Program-made: the position numbers and the translations under genes
Shown: one piece after another, positions 24,211 through 33,343 of the stretch
How positions within the stretch are numbered: position 1 is the first letter of the stretch
Layout: every line of letters starts with the position of its first letter
The notes under the pieces: generated by a model
Database searches by the model: none
Seen by the model: only the letters and a program-made list of their open reading frames with translations
Told to the model about the DNA's origin: nothing
Assembly: GCA_002305415.1 (NCBI GenBank)
Contig: DBQX01000083.1
Location: 1-64,000 of the forward strand
From: Actinomycetales bacterium UBA1383
GTDB taxonomy: Bacteria; Actinomycetota; Actinomycetes; Actinomycetales; Actinomycetaceae
DNA length: 64,000 nucleotides
Direction: 5' to 3'

Positions 24211-26241
24211 TCACGATAGTGACCCCCGTGGCGGCGTGTCCACCCCTTTTTCCGCCTGTTCACGGGACCACTCCGCCACCAGGTCGAGGAGCTGGGGTCC
24301 GTAGCTCTCCAGCTTGGTCGCGCCGATGCCGCGCAGGAGGGTGAGCTCGCGCGTGGTTCGCGGTTTCGCACGGGCGATGGCCACGAGGGTGGTGTCGTGC
24401 AGGATCGTGAAGGCCGGCTTCGACCGTTCGGCCGCCTCACGGGCACGCCACGCACGCAGCCGCTCGAACAGCTCCCGTTCCGCCGGGTCCATCTCCTCCG
24501 CCGACGCCGCCGCGGCCGCCCGCGGCCGGACCTCCCGCTCCTCCTCGGGCCACACCCCGGCGAGGAAGCGGGACTGCTTCCGCGCGGCACGGCCGCCGGC
24601 GGTCCGCGCCCGGGCGTAGGAGAGCTGGAGGTGCTCGCGCGCGCGGGTCACCCCGACGTAGAGGAGCCGCCGCTCCTCGGCGAGCTGGTCCGGGGTGCTC
24701 GCCATCGAGATCGGCAGGAGTCCGTCCGACAGACCCACGAGGAACACCGCGTCCCACTCGAGCCCCTTGGCGGCATGGATGGTGGCGAGGGTGACCCCGT
24801 CGGCGATCGGGGCGTGCTGCACCGCCGCTCGTTCGTCGAGCTCCTGGCGGAACTCCGCGAGCGAGGCGCCGCGGCGGGCGTAGAGATCGTCGGCGAGGGA
24901 TACGAGGGTGTTGAGCGAGTCCCAGCGCTCCCGCACGGCACCGCGGCCCGCGGGTTGCTCGGGCGACCACCCGACGGCCGACAGCGCCTCCCGCACCCGG
25001 TCCGGAAGCGCGGCGGCCGACTCCGCCTTCGCGGCGGCCCGGAGGGCAACGAGCGCGGCCTTGACCTCGGGACGCGCGAAGAACCGCTCGCCGCCGCGCA
25101 CCTGGTAGCCGATCCCCGCGCGCGAGAGGGCATCCTCGAGGACCTCCGACTGCGAGTTCGTGCGGTACAGCACCGCGATCTCGCGAAGGGGCACGCCACG
25201 TGCGGAGAGTTCCCGCACCCGTCCGACCACCCCGGCGGCCTCCGCGACGTCGTCGTCGAAGGCCTCGTAACGCACCGGTTCGGACGAGGGACGCTGCGCC
25301 TGGAGCGTGACCGCGCCGGGACTCATGCGCCCCGCGCGAGTGGTGAGCAGCCGGTTCGCCAGGGACACCACCTGCGGCGTCGAACGATAGTCGCGCACCA
25401 GCCGGACCACCGGCGCGCCGGGATGGCGGGACGGGAAGTCCGCGAGGAAGCGCGGGGTGGCCCCGGTGAACGAGTAGATGGTCTGCGAGACATCCCCGAC
25501 CACGCAGACGCTGTCACGGCCACCGAGCCACAGCTCGAGGAGCCGCTGCTGGAGTGGGGAGACGTCCTGGTACTCGTCCACCACGAAGTGCCGATACTGC
25601 CGGCGTACCTCGGCAGCGATGTCGTCGCGCTCGGCGAGTATCCCCACCGTGAGGAGCAGGACGTCCTCGAAGTCGATCACGCCCCTCCCGGACTTCGCCT
25701 CCTCGTACGTCCGGAGGACGGCCGCCACGGTGCCGGCCTCGATGCCGCCGGGTTCGGGGCGACCGGCCGAGGCGGCTCGCCTCGGGTAGTCCTCCGCGGT
25801 GACCATGCTGACCTTCGCCCACTCGATCTCGGCGGCCAGGTCACGCACGAGCACCTTGTCCGCTCCCAGCCCGAGACGGCTGGCCGCCTCGGCCACGATC
25901 GGCGCCTTGTGCTCCTGGATCCGTGGCAACGTCCCCCCGATCGCCCGCGGCCAGAAGAACCCCAGTTGCCGCAACGCCGCGGCGTGGAAGGTGCGCGCCT
26001 GGACGGCCGGGACCCCGAGATCACGCAGCCGCGACCGCATCTCCCCCGCCGCACGTGCCGTGAAGGTGACGGCGAGGACATCGTGGGGACCGTACGCACC
26101 CGTGTGGACCCCATGGGCGATCCTGTAGGTGATGGCGCGGGTCTTGCCCGTGCCGGCGCCGGCGAGCACGCAGAGGGGTCCCGTGAGGTGTGTGGCGACC
26201 ACCCGCTGGTCGTCATCCAGGTCGGTCAGGTCGGCAGTCAC
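24211..26241 (-). CDS. uvrD2: UvrD2-type ATP-dependent DNA helicase with HRDC domain
   Basis: A 676-residue superfamily 1 helicase. Walker A is AGAGTGKT (Lys33) and Walker B/motif II is VVDEYQDVSPLQ. Later motifs GDVSQTIYSF, VRLVRDYRS and TIHAAKGLEWDAVFLVGLSDG are in order, and a C-terminal HRDC domain (residues about 600-670, ending KLESYGPQLLDLVAEWS) marks it as UvrD2. It unwinds DNA in repair; M. tuberculosis UvrD2 is essential. The GTG lies 6 nt after GACAAT and has no ribosome-binding site. The whiB7 promoter is inside its 3' end, as expected from the conserved uvrD2-whiB7 pair. Confidence 0.94.
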   Translation of the reverse strand: MTADLTDLDDDQRVVATHLTGPLCVLAGAGTGKTRAITYRIAHGVHTGAYGPHDVLAVTFTARAAGEMRSRLRDLGVPAVQARTFHAAALRQLGFFWPRAIGGTLPRIQEHKAPIVAEAASRLGLGADKVLVRDLAAEIEWAKVSMVTAEDYPRRAASAGRPEPGGIEAGTVAAVLRTYEEAKSGRGVIDFEDVLLLTVGILAERDDIAAEVRRQYRHFVVDEYQDVSPLQQRLLELWLGGRDSVCVVGDVSQTIYSFTGATPRFLADFPSRHPGAPVVRLVRDYRSTPQVVSLANRLLTTRAGRMSPGAVTLQAQRPSSEPVRYEAFDDDVAEAAGVVGRVRELSARGVPLREIAVLYRTNSQSEVLEDALSRAGIGYQVRGGERFFARPEVKAALVALRAAAKAESAAALPDRVREALSAVGWSPEQPAGRGAVRERWDSLNTLVSLADDLYARRGASLAEFRQELDERAAVQHAPIADGVTLATIHAAKGLEWDAVFLVGLSDGLLPISMASTPDQLAEERRLLYVGVTRAREHLQLSYARARTAGGRAARKQSRFLAGVWPEEEREVRPRAAAAASAEEMDPAERELFERLRAWRAREAAERSKPAFTILHDTTLVAIARAKPRTTRELTLLRGIGATKLESYGPQLLDLVAEWSREQAEKGVDTPPRGSLS
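24213..24251 (-). promoter_or_regulatory. whiB7 promoter with adjacent A-run
   Basis: On the minus strand: AAAAA (24247-24251), four G, -35-like TGGACA (24237-24242), an 18-bp spacer, -10-like TATCGT (24213-24218). WhiB7 binds AT-rich DNA just upstream of the -35 through its AT-hook, so the layout fits autoregulation. The promoter sits within the last 41 bp of uvrD2. Confidence 0.5.
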
Positions 26242-26247
26242 TCCCCC

Positions 26248-26253
26248 ATTGTC
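26248..26253 (-). promoter_or_regulatory. Possible -10 box for uvrD2
   Basis: GACAAT on the minus strand, 6 nt before the GTG at 26241, in the 35-bp gap after nudC. Confidence 0.4.
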
Positions 26254-26276
26254 ACCCGGCGCGCCGACAGCCTCCC

Positions 26277-27130
26277 TCAGCCGGCCATCCAGGCCGCCAC
26301 GAGCGCGCTGGCCACCGAGGCCGGACCCGGCAGCGTGAGGTCACCCGCAGCGACGGCCTCCGCCAGCGCCGCCCGCGTGAAGAAGCGTGCCGCGAGGATC
26401 TCACGGCCGTCCACGCGCGGTTCCTGGGCCCCCGGAGCACGCGTCACGAACGCGCACATCAGGGAGCGCGGGAACGGCCAGGGCTGCGAGCCCCGGTACC
26501 GGACGCGGTCCACCTCGATCGCCACCTCCTCGCGCACCTCCCGCACCACGGCGCGCTCGAGCGACTCGCCCGGTTCCACGTAGCCCGCGATGACCGACCA
26601 CCGGCCGGCCGGGAAGTGCGCGGCGTGGGCGAGGAGCAGGCGATCGGCGTCGTCGACGACCGCCACGATCACCGCCGGGTCGGTCCGGGGATGGTGCTCC
26701 GTCCCGCACGCGGGGCAGAGCCGGACCCAGCCGGCCTCCGACACGCGGGTCACGGTGCCACAGCGCGGGCAGTGCGGGTGCAGCCGGTGCCACTGCGCCA
26801 TGGCGACGGCGGGGACCGCCACCGCACGCTCTGCCTCCGGCAGTTCGTGGACGGCGATCCGCAGGTCGCGATACTCCCTCCCCGGGTGCTCCGGCCCCAG
26901 TGCCAGCACGTGGGCGTCGCCGTGGGGGTCCTTCCCGAGGTAGACGTACAGATCCGCGGCGACCGGCCCGGTGAGGACATCGAGGCGGTCCCCGTCCAGC
27001 GCAGTCGTCCCTGTGGATCAGCGAGCACCACCCGCGTCGTCGCGGCCGCGAGGAGTCCCTCGATCACGTGCGGGCGCGAGCGCGCCTCGGTGTCGGGATC
27101 GAGTGCTGCCGACGGAGTGCCCTCCCTCAC
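26277..27130 (-). pseudogene. nudC: NAD(+) diphosphatase NudC, frameshifted
   Basis: The Nudix enzyme that hydrolyses NADH and removes NAD caps from RNA. The C-terminal 210 codons (to 26909) are intact: zinc ribbon CPRCG ... CPACG, Nudix box GYVEPGESLERAVVREVREEV, and the NudC hallmark SQPWPFP. The N-terminal part (VREGTPSAALDPDTEAR ... VVLADPQG) is in another frame and starts at a GTG overlapping the mnmA stop (GTGA). The frames join at GGG 27009-27011, where one G appears missing; the downstream frame has a stop at 27018-27020. With one base restored the product is 284 residues, normal for NudC. This is either a real inactivating indel or a sequence error. Confidence 0.8.
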
Positions 27131-28215
27131 GCGGACCCCCTCCGTCCGGTCTCCTGGACGGTCCCCTGGCCGAGAACGCGTGTCCCCCGGTAGACCACCG
27201 CGGACTGGCCGGCTGCGAGCCCGCGCACCGGCGAGTCGAGGACAAGCCGCATCCCCGGGCCCGACCGGGTGACCGTGCAGCACACCGGCTCGCCGTGGGC
27301 CCGCACCTGGACCTCGGCCGGCGTGGGCGCCGCGGCGGGAACGTCGTCGGCCAGCCACACGACGTCCGAGGCCACGACCGTGTCGACGGCGAGGAGGGCG
27401 GCAGGCCCCACGATGACGGTGTTGGTCGCGGGCCGCACCTCGAGCACGTACCGGGGGGCTCCCCCTGGAGCAGGCCGCGGCAGCTTCAGGCCCCTGCGCT
27501 GCCCGACGGTGAACGCGTACGCACCATCGTGCTCCCCCACCTGCCGGCCGGACTCGTCCACGATCGGACCGGGTGCCGGACCGAGGCGCGAGCGCAGGAA
27601 TCCCCGGGTGTCGCCGTCGGCGACGAAGCAGATGTCGTAGGAGTCGGGCTTCTCGGACACCGGCAGACCACGGGCGGCCGCCTCCCGGCGCACCTCGGCC
27701 TTCGACGGCACCTCACCCAGCGGGAAGAGCGCGCGCGCGAGCCGCTCCGGTCCCATGACGGCCAGCACGTAGGACTGGTCCTTCCCGGGGTCCCTGGCGC
27801 GGTGCAACTCGGCCGGCTCACCGGTGATGCGGGCGTAGTGGCCGGTGACGACGGCGTCGAAGCCGAGTGCGAGGGCCCGGTCGGCGAGCGCCGAGAACTT
27901 CACGTGCTCGTTGCACCGGACGCACGGATTGGGGGTGCGACCGGCGGCGTACTCCGCCAGGAAGTCCGCGACCACGCGCTCCTCGAACTCCTCGGACAGG
28001 TCCCACACGTAGTAGGGGATCCCGAGGACGTCCGCCGCGCGGCGCGCGTCCGACGCGTCCTCGATCGAGCAGCACCCCCGTGACCCGCTGCGGTTCTCGG
28101 CGCGGCTCCGGGAGAGCGCCATGTGGACGCCGACGACGTCGTGCCCCGCCTCCACGGCGCGCGCGGCCGCCACCGCGGAGTCGACGCCGCCGGACATCGC
28201 GGCCAGGACCAGCAT
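27127..28215 (-). CDS. mnmA: tRNA-specific 2-thiouridylase
   Basis: Installs sulfur at U34 of Glu, Gln and Lys tRNAs. The 362-residue protein begins with the PP-loop AAMSGGVDSAVAAA, and has the catalytic Cys pair in NPCVRCNEHVKF and DSYDICFVADGD. A GGGAGG ribosome-binding site lies 5-6 nt before its ATG. It follows the cysteine desulfurase by 3 bp, which probably supplies the persulfide sulfur. Its stop overlaps the start of nudC. Confidence 0.96.
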   Translation of the reverse strand: MLVLAAMSGGVDSAVAAARAVEAGHDVVGVHMALSRSRAENRSGSRGCCSIEDASDARRAADVLGIPYYVWDLSEEFEERVVADFLAEYAAGRTPNPCVRCNEHVKFSALADRALALGFDAVVTGHYARITGEPAELHRARDPGKDQSYVLAVMGPERLARALFPLGEVPSKAEVRREAAARGLPVSEKPDSYDICFVADGDTRGFLRSRLGPAPGPIVDESGRQVGEHDGAYAFTVGQRRGLKLPRPAPGGAPRYVLEVRPATNTVIVGPAALLAVDTVVASDVVWLADDVPAAAPTPAEVQVRAHGEPVCCTVTRSGPGMRLVLDSPVRGLAAGQSAVVYRGTRVLGQGTVQETGRRGSA

Positions 28216-28218
28216 CGT

Positions 28219-29367
28219 TCACCTCCCGCGGGCGCGCCGCGCCCGCTCGACAGCATCGCCGATCGAGTGGACGAAGGCGTCCACATCGGCGTCGGTGGAA
28301 TCCCACCCGAGGCTGCAACGCAGTCCGGAGCGTGCGTGTTCCTGGCCGATGCCCATCGCGACGATGACGTGCGACGGCTCCTGTACCCCCGCCCTGCAGG
28401 CCGCGCCCGCCGAGACCGCGATCCCGGCGCGGTCGAGCGCGAAGACGAGCGAGTCCGCGTCGGCGCCCTCCACCACGGCGTGGACGATGTGCGGGAGCCG
28501 CTGCTCCTCCGCGAGCGTCGCGCCACTCTCGTGGACCCCGTCCAGCGTCGCGAGACCGCGTGCGAGCCGGTCGCGGAGGCCACGCAGGCGAGGCGTCTCG
28601 GAAGGGAGGGCCTGCACCGCGGACTCCAGCGCCGTCGCGAGCGCGACCGCGCCGGGGACGTCCACCGTGCCCGGGCGCAGGCCCCGCTCCTGGCCACCGC
28701 CGTGGTGGAGCGGCTCGATCGTCACGTCTCGCCGGACGAGCAGCGCCCCGGTTCCCGCCGGTGCACCGATCTTGTGCCCCGACAGGCTGAGCAGGTCCAC
28801 GCCGGAGCCGTGGAAGTCCACGGGGACGTGGCCGACGGCCTGCACCGCGTCGGTGTGGGCGAGTGCGCCGCTGCGGTGGGCGGCGTCGACGACCTCGGGA
28901 AGCGGCTGCACCACGCCGGTCTCATTGCCGGCCCACATCACCGAGACGACGGCAGTGGACGGGTCAACCGCCTCCAGTGCGTCCAGGCGGACGCGCCCGT
29001 CGCGGTCCACGGGCAGGCGGCGGACGTCGAAGCCCTCGCGGCCCAGCGCGAGGGCGCTGTCCAGGACGGCGTGGTGTTCCACCGCACTGACGACCACCCG
29101 GTCCCGACCCCGGGTGCGGCCCGCGCGCGCACCTCCCATCACCGCGAGGGCGTCCGCCTCGGTACCACCGGAGGTGAGGACCACCTCGGCGGGGGCGGCG
29201 CCGAGGAGTCCGGCGATCCGTTCCCGCGCCTCCTCGAGGGCGCGCCGCGCCTGCCTCCCCGCCGCGTGGACGGAGGAGGCGTTCCCCGTCACCCGCAGTG
29301 CCGCCGCGTACGCCTGCGCTGCCTCCGGGCGCACGGTTGTCGTGGCGGCGTGGTCGAGGTAGTGCAT
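28219..29367 (-). CDS. Cysteine desulfurase (NifS/IscS-like)
   Basis: A 382-residue PLP enzyme that takes sulfur from cysteine. It starts MHYLDHAATT. The PLP-binding Lys199 lies in SLSGHKIGAP, and the persulfide Cys324 in SAGAACRAG, where the usual SSG after Cys reads RAG. PSHVIVAMG follows as expected. Position before mnmA suggests it serves tRNA thiolation; it could also feed iron-sulfur assembly. Its ATG shares a base with the etfA stop (TGATG), so translation is coupled. Confidence 0.94.
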   Translation of the reverse strand: MHYLDHAATTTVRPEAAQAYAAALRVTGNASSVHAAGRQARRALEEARERIAGLLGAAPAEVVLTSGGTEADALAVMGGARAGRTRGRDRVVVSAVEHHAVLDSALALGREGFDVRRLPVDRDGRVRLDALEAVDPSTAVVSVMWAGNETGVVQPLPEVVDAAHRSGALAHTDAVQAVGHVPVDFHGSGVDLLSLSGHKIGAPAGTGALLVRRDVTIEPLHHGGGQERGLRPGTVDVPGAVALATALESAVQALPSETPRLRGLRDRLARGLATLDGVHESGATLAEEQRLPHIVHAVVEGADADSLVFALDRAGIAVSAGAACRAGVQEPSHVIVAMGIGQEHARSGLRCSLGWDSTDADVDAFVHSIGDAVERARRARGR

Positions 29368-30296
29368 CACCGCGCTCGCAACGCGTCGATGGCCTGCCGG
29401 AGGACGTCGTGCAGGTCTCCCACCACGCCGAAGTCGGCGAACTCGAAGAGGGGTGCCTCGGGGTCGGAGTTGATGACGACGACGGTCTGGGCGGCCTGCA
29501 TGCCCGCGGTGTGGTGGACCGCTCCCGAGATTCCGGCGCCGATGTAGAGGGTGGGCGAGATCATCGTCCCCGTCTGGCCGATCTGGGCGCTGTGGTCGAT
29601 CCATCCCTCGTCGGTGGCGACGCGCGTGGCGCCGACCGCCCCGCCGAGCAGGTCGGCGAGCTCCTCGACGAGGGTGAAGTCGCCGTCGGTCCCGCGGCCC
29701 CCGGCCACGACGACCCGCGCCTCGTCGAGCGCAGGGCGCCCCGAGCGCGGACGCTCGATCCGGGACTCGCGGCGCAGCGCCCCAGCCGCCGGCGAGGGTT
29801 CGACGGCGAGCCGCGTCACCTCGACGCCGTCGACGGGCGCGGGGACAGCCCGGACGGCGGCGGGCTTCATCGCGAGGATCGCGGGCCGCTCGACGACGGT
29901 GCACTCGGTCTGCCAGGTGCCGGCGAGCACCGTCTTCGAGGCGATGACCCGGTCCCCCTCCACACGGAGGCCGGTCACGTCGACGATGGCGGCGGAGCGG
30001 AGGGCGACGGCGAGCCGGGCCGCCACCGCCTTGCCGGCGAACGACGACACCAGCACGACGGCGTCCGGCTCGACCTGGCGCACGGCGGCGAGGACGCCGT
30101 CGGCGACCAGCGTCGGCTCCTGCGGCCGACCGCCCAGGTCGAGTGCCACGGCCTGCGACACGCCCAGCTCCGCGAGCGCCGCGAGGTCGGGATCCCCCAG
30201 TGTCACCGCGACCGGGGTTCCCACGCCACGGGCGGCGGTGATCGCCTCGCGGTGGGCGGACGAGGGCGTGGCGGGCACGACGACTAGCAGGCGCAT
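29367..30296 (-). CDS. etfA: Electron transfer flavoprotein subunit alpha
   Basis: A 309-residue FAD-binding ETF subunit. The C-terminal FAD motif is clear: AQIGQTGTMISPTLYIGAGISGAVHHTAGM followed by TVVVINSDPEAPLFEFADFGVVGDL, typical of EtfA. With EtfB it carries electrons from acyl-CoA and other dehydrogenases. No dehydrogenase or ETF-quinone oxidoreductase lies beside it, so the partners are elsewhere. The start overlaps the etfB stop (TGATG) and the stop overlaps the desulfurase start in the same way. Confidence 0.96.
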   Translation of the reverse strand: MRLLVVVPATPSSAHREAITAARGVGTPVAVTLGDPDLAALAELGVSQAVALDLGGRPQEPTLVADGVLAAVRQVEPDAVVLVSSFAGKAVAARLAVALRSAAIVDVTGLRVEGDRVIASKTVLAGTWQTECTVVERPAILAMKPAAVRAVPAPVDGVEVTRLAVEPSPAAGALRRESRIERPRSGRPALDEARVVVAGGRGTDGDFTLVEELADLLGGAVGATRVATDEGWIDHSAQIGQTGTMISPTLYIGAGISGAVHHTAGMQAAQTVVVINSDPEAPLFEFADFGVVGDLHDVLRQAIDALRAR

Positions 30297-31060
30297 CACA
30301 CCACCCCCTTCTCCGCCAGCCACGCCGCCAGGCGACGGCCGCCGTCGCCGGTGTCGGTGACGATCACACCTTCGCGCCGCAGCGGGCGACGCCGCGCGTC
30401 GAGGAGCGCTACTGCAGGCCGGAGATCCACGGCGTCCAGGCCGAGGTCGTCGAGCCCCCACGTGGCGACGGGCTTCCTGCGCGCCGCCGTCATGGTGCGG
30501 AAGTTGGGGATCCGCGGCTGGTTCGCCTGGTCCGTGACCGACAGCAGCGCGGGGAGGTCCGTCGCCCACGTCTCGACGGCATCCCCGAGGGTGCGCGTCA
30601 CCCGCAGCGTCCGGCCGTCGCACTCGACCGAGGCGGCGAGGGTGAGCGCCGGGAGGGAGAGGACCGCGGCCAGGGCGTCGGGCAGCATCGAGGTCAGGCC
30701 GTCCATCGTCGCCATGCCGGTGACCACGGCGTCGACGTCCCCGAGCCGGGTGATCGCGGCACCCAGGACGCGGGCGGTGGCGACGACGTCGGAGCCCGCC
30801 AGCCGCTCGTCGGACACGAGGACGGCGTCGTCCGCGCCCATCTGGAGGGCGCGGCGCAGCGCGTCGACGGCGGCAGGCGGTCCCATCGTCAGGGCGGTCA
30901 CGGTTCCCCCGACCTGTTCGGCGAGGGAGACGGCCGCCTCCACCGCGTTCTCATCCAGCTCGTTGAGGACGTCCTCCGGCCCCCGGACGACCCGCCCACC
31001 CTCGATGCGGCGATCGGAGTTGATGTCCGGGACGCGCTTCACGCACACGACGATTTTCAC
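30296..31060 (-). CDS. etfB: Electron transfer flavoprotein subunit beta
   Basis: A 254-residue AMP-binding ETF subunit that starts KIVVCVKRVPD after a GTG. Conserved stretches LNELDENAVEAAVSL, MGADDAVLVSD, DAVVTGMATMDG and ANQPRIPNFRTMTAARRKPV match EtfB. It is the first gene of etfB-etfA-desulfurase-mnmA-nudC, so the promoter should lie in the 111-bp gap shared with glgX. A CACGCT hexamer 6 nt before the GTG is a weak leaderless candidate; no ribosome-binding site is visible. Confidence 0.95.
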   Translation of the reverse strand: MKIVVCVKRVPDINSDRRIEGGRVVRGPEDVLNELDENAVEAAVSLAEQVGGTVTALTMGPPAAVDALRRALQMGADDAVLVSDERLAGSDVVATARVLGAAITRLGDVDAVVTGMATMDGLTSMLPDALAAVLSLPALTLAASVECDGRTLRVTRTLGDAVETWATDLPALLSVTDQANQPRIPNFRTMTAARRKPVATWGLDDLGLDAVDLRPAVALLDARRRPLRREGVIVTDTGDGGRRLAAWLAEKGVV

Positions 31061-31159
31061 GGACCAAGCGTGCCATCCGACCCCTGCCCGCGGCCAACCC
31101 GGGACCATCGACCCAGGCACGCAACGGCAAGCGACCACGGCTCACCCCTGCCGATGCGG

Positions 31160-31165
31160 TTTAAT
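31160..31165 (+). promoter_or_regulatory. -10 box for glgX
   Basis: TTTAAT, 6 nt before the GTG at 31172. It is the most AT-rich hexamer in this intergenic gap. No -35 was found. Confidence 0.5.
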
Positions 31166-31171
31166 GTGTGG

Positions 31172-33343
31172 GTGCTGTACGTCGAAGCCGCGCCCCGACC
31201 AGTCGGCTCCGCAGCCTCGGACATGCACCGCATGGGCGTGCACGTGGTGGGGGACGGGGTCGACATCGCTGTCGTCGCCTCCCGCGCCAGCCGGGTCGAC
31301 GTGTGCTTCTTCCTCGAGGGCAGGGAGGTCAACCACACGCTCATCGGCCCGATGCTGGGCATCTTCCACGGCCACGTTCCGGGCATCCGGGCCGGCACGC
31401 AGTACGGCTTCCGGGTGTGGGGGCGGTGGAACCCGCAGGCCGGGCTCCGCCACAACCCGGCGAAGCTGCTCATCGACCCGTATGCGCGGGGCCTCGAAGG
31501 TGCGGTCACCCACGGGCCAGAGATCTACGACTACAACTGGCACGGCAACGCCCCGGGCTTTCCGCACACCCCGTCCTCGCTCGACTCGGCCACCCACATG
31601 GCGCGCTCCGTGGTGGTGGACTCGGCCTTCTCGGCGTACTCCTCCCGCCCGCGCCACCCGTGGGACACGACGGTGGTGTACGAGGCCCACGTCCGCGGCC
31701 TGACGAAGCGGCTCCCCGGGATGCCGGACCGGCTCCGGGGAACCTACGCCGGGCTGGCCCATCCGTTCACGATCTCGCACCTCCAGCGCCTCGGGGTGAC
31801 CGCCCTCGAGTTGCTCCCCATCCACGCCAAGATGGCCGAACCCGCCCTGACGATGCGGGGCAGGAGCAACTACTGGGGCTACAACACGCTCGCCTTCTTC
31901 GCCCCGGAGCCGTCCTACGCCACCGAGGAGGCGCAGGCCGGCGGCGCCCAGGCCGTCCTCGACGAGTTCAAGGGCATGGTCCACCTCCTCCACGAGGCCG
32001 GCATCGAGGTCATCCTGGACGTCGTGTACAACCACACCGCGGAGGGGGGAATCGGAGGCCCGACGCTCTCCCTGCGTGGCCTCGACAATCCCACCTACTA
32101 CCTCCTCGGCGAGGACAACAGCTACCTGGACTACACCGGCTGTGGCAACACGGTCGACTTCCGCCACACCCGCGCCGTCCAGCTGACGCTGGACTCCCTC
32201 CGCTACTGGGTGGCGGACGTGGGCGTGGACGGCTTCCGCTTCGACCTCGCGGTGACGCTCGGGCGCCACCAGGAGCACTTCACGCCCTACCACGCGTTCC
32301 TGGTCGCCCTCACCACTGATCCGATCCTGCGCGACACGAAGCTCATCACCGAGCCGTGGGACCTCGGGCCATACGGCTGGAGGACGGGTCAGTTCCCCGC
32401 TCCGATGGCCGACTGGAACGACCGCTTCCGCAACTCCGTGCGGACCTACTGGCTCAGCGACGCCGCGGCGCTCTCGAAGGGGGCGGTGGGCCAGTCGCCG
32501 GCTGACCTGGGCTACCGCCTCGCCGGATCCGCGGACCTCTTCGGCCACGGCGAGGTTCCCGGGGGGCGCTCCCCCCTCGCCTCCATCAACTTCGTCACGG
32601 CACACGACGGCTTCACCGCCCTGGACCTCGTGTCCTACGACCGCAAGCACAACGAGGCGAACGGGGAGGAGAACCGGGACGGCACGAATGACAATCACTC
32701 GTGGAACCACGGCTCCGAGGGCATCCTGACCAACGAGGACCCCAACGCGATCATCCTCTCCCTCCGACGGCGCTCCATCCGGAACCTGCTCGGCACGCTC
32801 TTCGTCTCGGCCGGGACGCCCATGCTGCTCGGCGGGGACGAGATCGGCCGCACGCAGAGCGGGAACAACAACGCCTACTGCCAGGACAACGAGCTCTCCT
32901 GGATCGACTGGAACCTCGCGCAGTGGCAGGAGAACCTCTTCACCACCGTCTCGCACCTGATCCGGCTGCGGCGGGAGAACCCGTCGCTCCGGCCCACCCG
33001 TTTCGCCTCCGGACGTCCCATCGGCGAGGACAGCCTCGCAGACCTGTCCTGGTACGGCGCTGACGGTGCCCACAAGCAGCCCTACACCTGGCACGATCCC
33101 CACCAGCGCGTGATCCAGCTCCTCCGGTCCGGGTACCCTGACGGGCGCGACTCGCTCGTCGTCATCAACGGGGCGCTCGACACCGTCATGGTCACCATCC
33201 CGGAGGGTCGGGGACTCAACTACGTGCTGGTGTGGGACTCTGAGTGGGAGCGCCCGGAGCCGGATCCCGACACTGTGGCCCCGGGGGAGGTCGTCACGGT
33301 CGAGGCCCTCAGCATGCAGGTCTACCTCACCAAGGACTCCTAG
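31172..33343 (+). CDS. glgX: Glycogen debranching enzyme GlgX (isoamylase-type GH13)
   Basis: Hydrolyses alpha-1,6 branches of limit glycogen. The 723-residue protein has an N-terminal CBM48-like region, then GH13 motifs: DVVYNHTAEG, the nucleophile Asp in VDGFRFDLAVT, the acid/base Glu in KLITEPWDLGPYGW, and the stabilising Asp in NFVTAHDGFT. GRTQSGNNNAYCQDNELSWIDW is typical of GlgX. Start choice is uncertain: ATG 31154, GTG 31166 and GTG 31172 are in frame and none has a ribosome-binding site. GTG 31172 is preferred because TTTAAT lies 6 nt upstream. Confidence 0.93.
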   Translation: MLYVEAAPRPVGSAASDMHRMGVHVVGDGVDIAVVASRASRVDVCFFLEGREVNHTLIGPMLGIFHGHVPGIRAGTQYGFRVWGRWNPQAGLRHNPAKLLIDPYARGLEGAVTHGPEIYDYNWHGNAPGFPHTPSSLDSATHMARSVVVDSAFSAYSSRPRHPWDTTVVYEAHVRGLTKRLPGMPDRLRGTYAGLAHPFTISHLQRLGVTALELLPIHAKMAEPALTMRGRSNYWGYNTLAFFAPEPSYATEEAQAGGAQAVLDEFKGMVHLLHEAGIEVILDVVYNHTAEGGIGGPTLSLRGLDNPTYYLLGEDNSYLDYTGCGNTVDFRHTRAVQLTLDSLRYWVADVGVDGFRFDLAVTLGRHQEHFTPYHAFLVALTTDPILRDTKLITEPWDLGPYGWRTGQFPAPMADWNDRFRNSVRTYWLSDAAALSKGAVGQSPADLGYRLAGSADLFGHGEVPGGRSPLASINFVTAHDGFTALDLVSYDRKHNEANGEENRDGTNDNHSWNHGSEGILTNEDPNAIILSLRRRSIRNLLGTLFVSAGTPMLLGGDEIGRTQSGNNNAYCQDNELSWIDWNLAQWQENLFTTVSHLIRLRRENPSLRPTRFASGRPIGEDSLADLSWYGADGAHKQPYTWHDPHQRVIQLLRSGYPDGRDSLVVINGALDTVMVTIPEGRGLNYVLVWDSEWERPEPDPDTVAPGEVVTVEALSMQVYLTKDS

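Noticed and set aside
27000..27020. Programmed -1 frameshifting in nudC
   Set aside because: No X-XXY-YYZ slippery heptamer or clear downstream pseudoknot; a missing base or sequence error is simpler.
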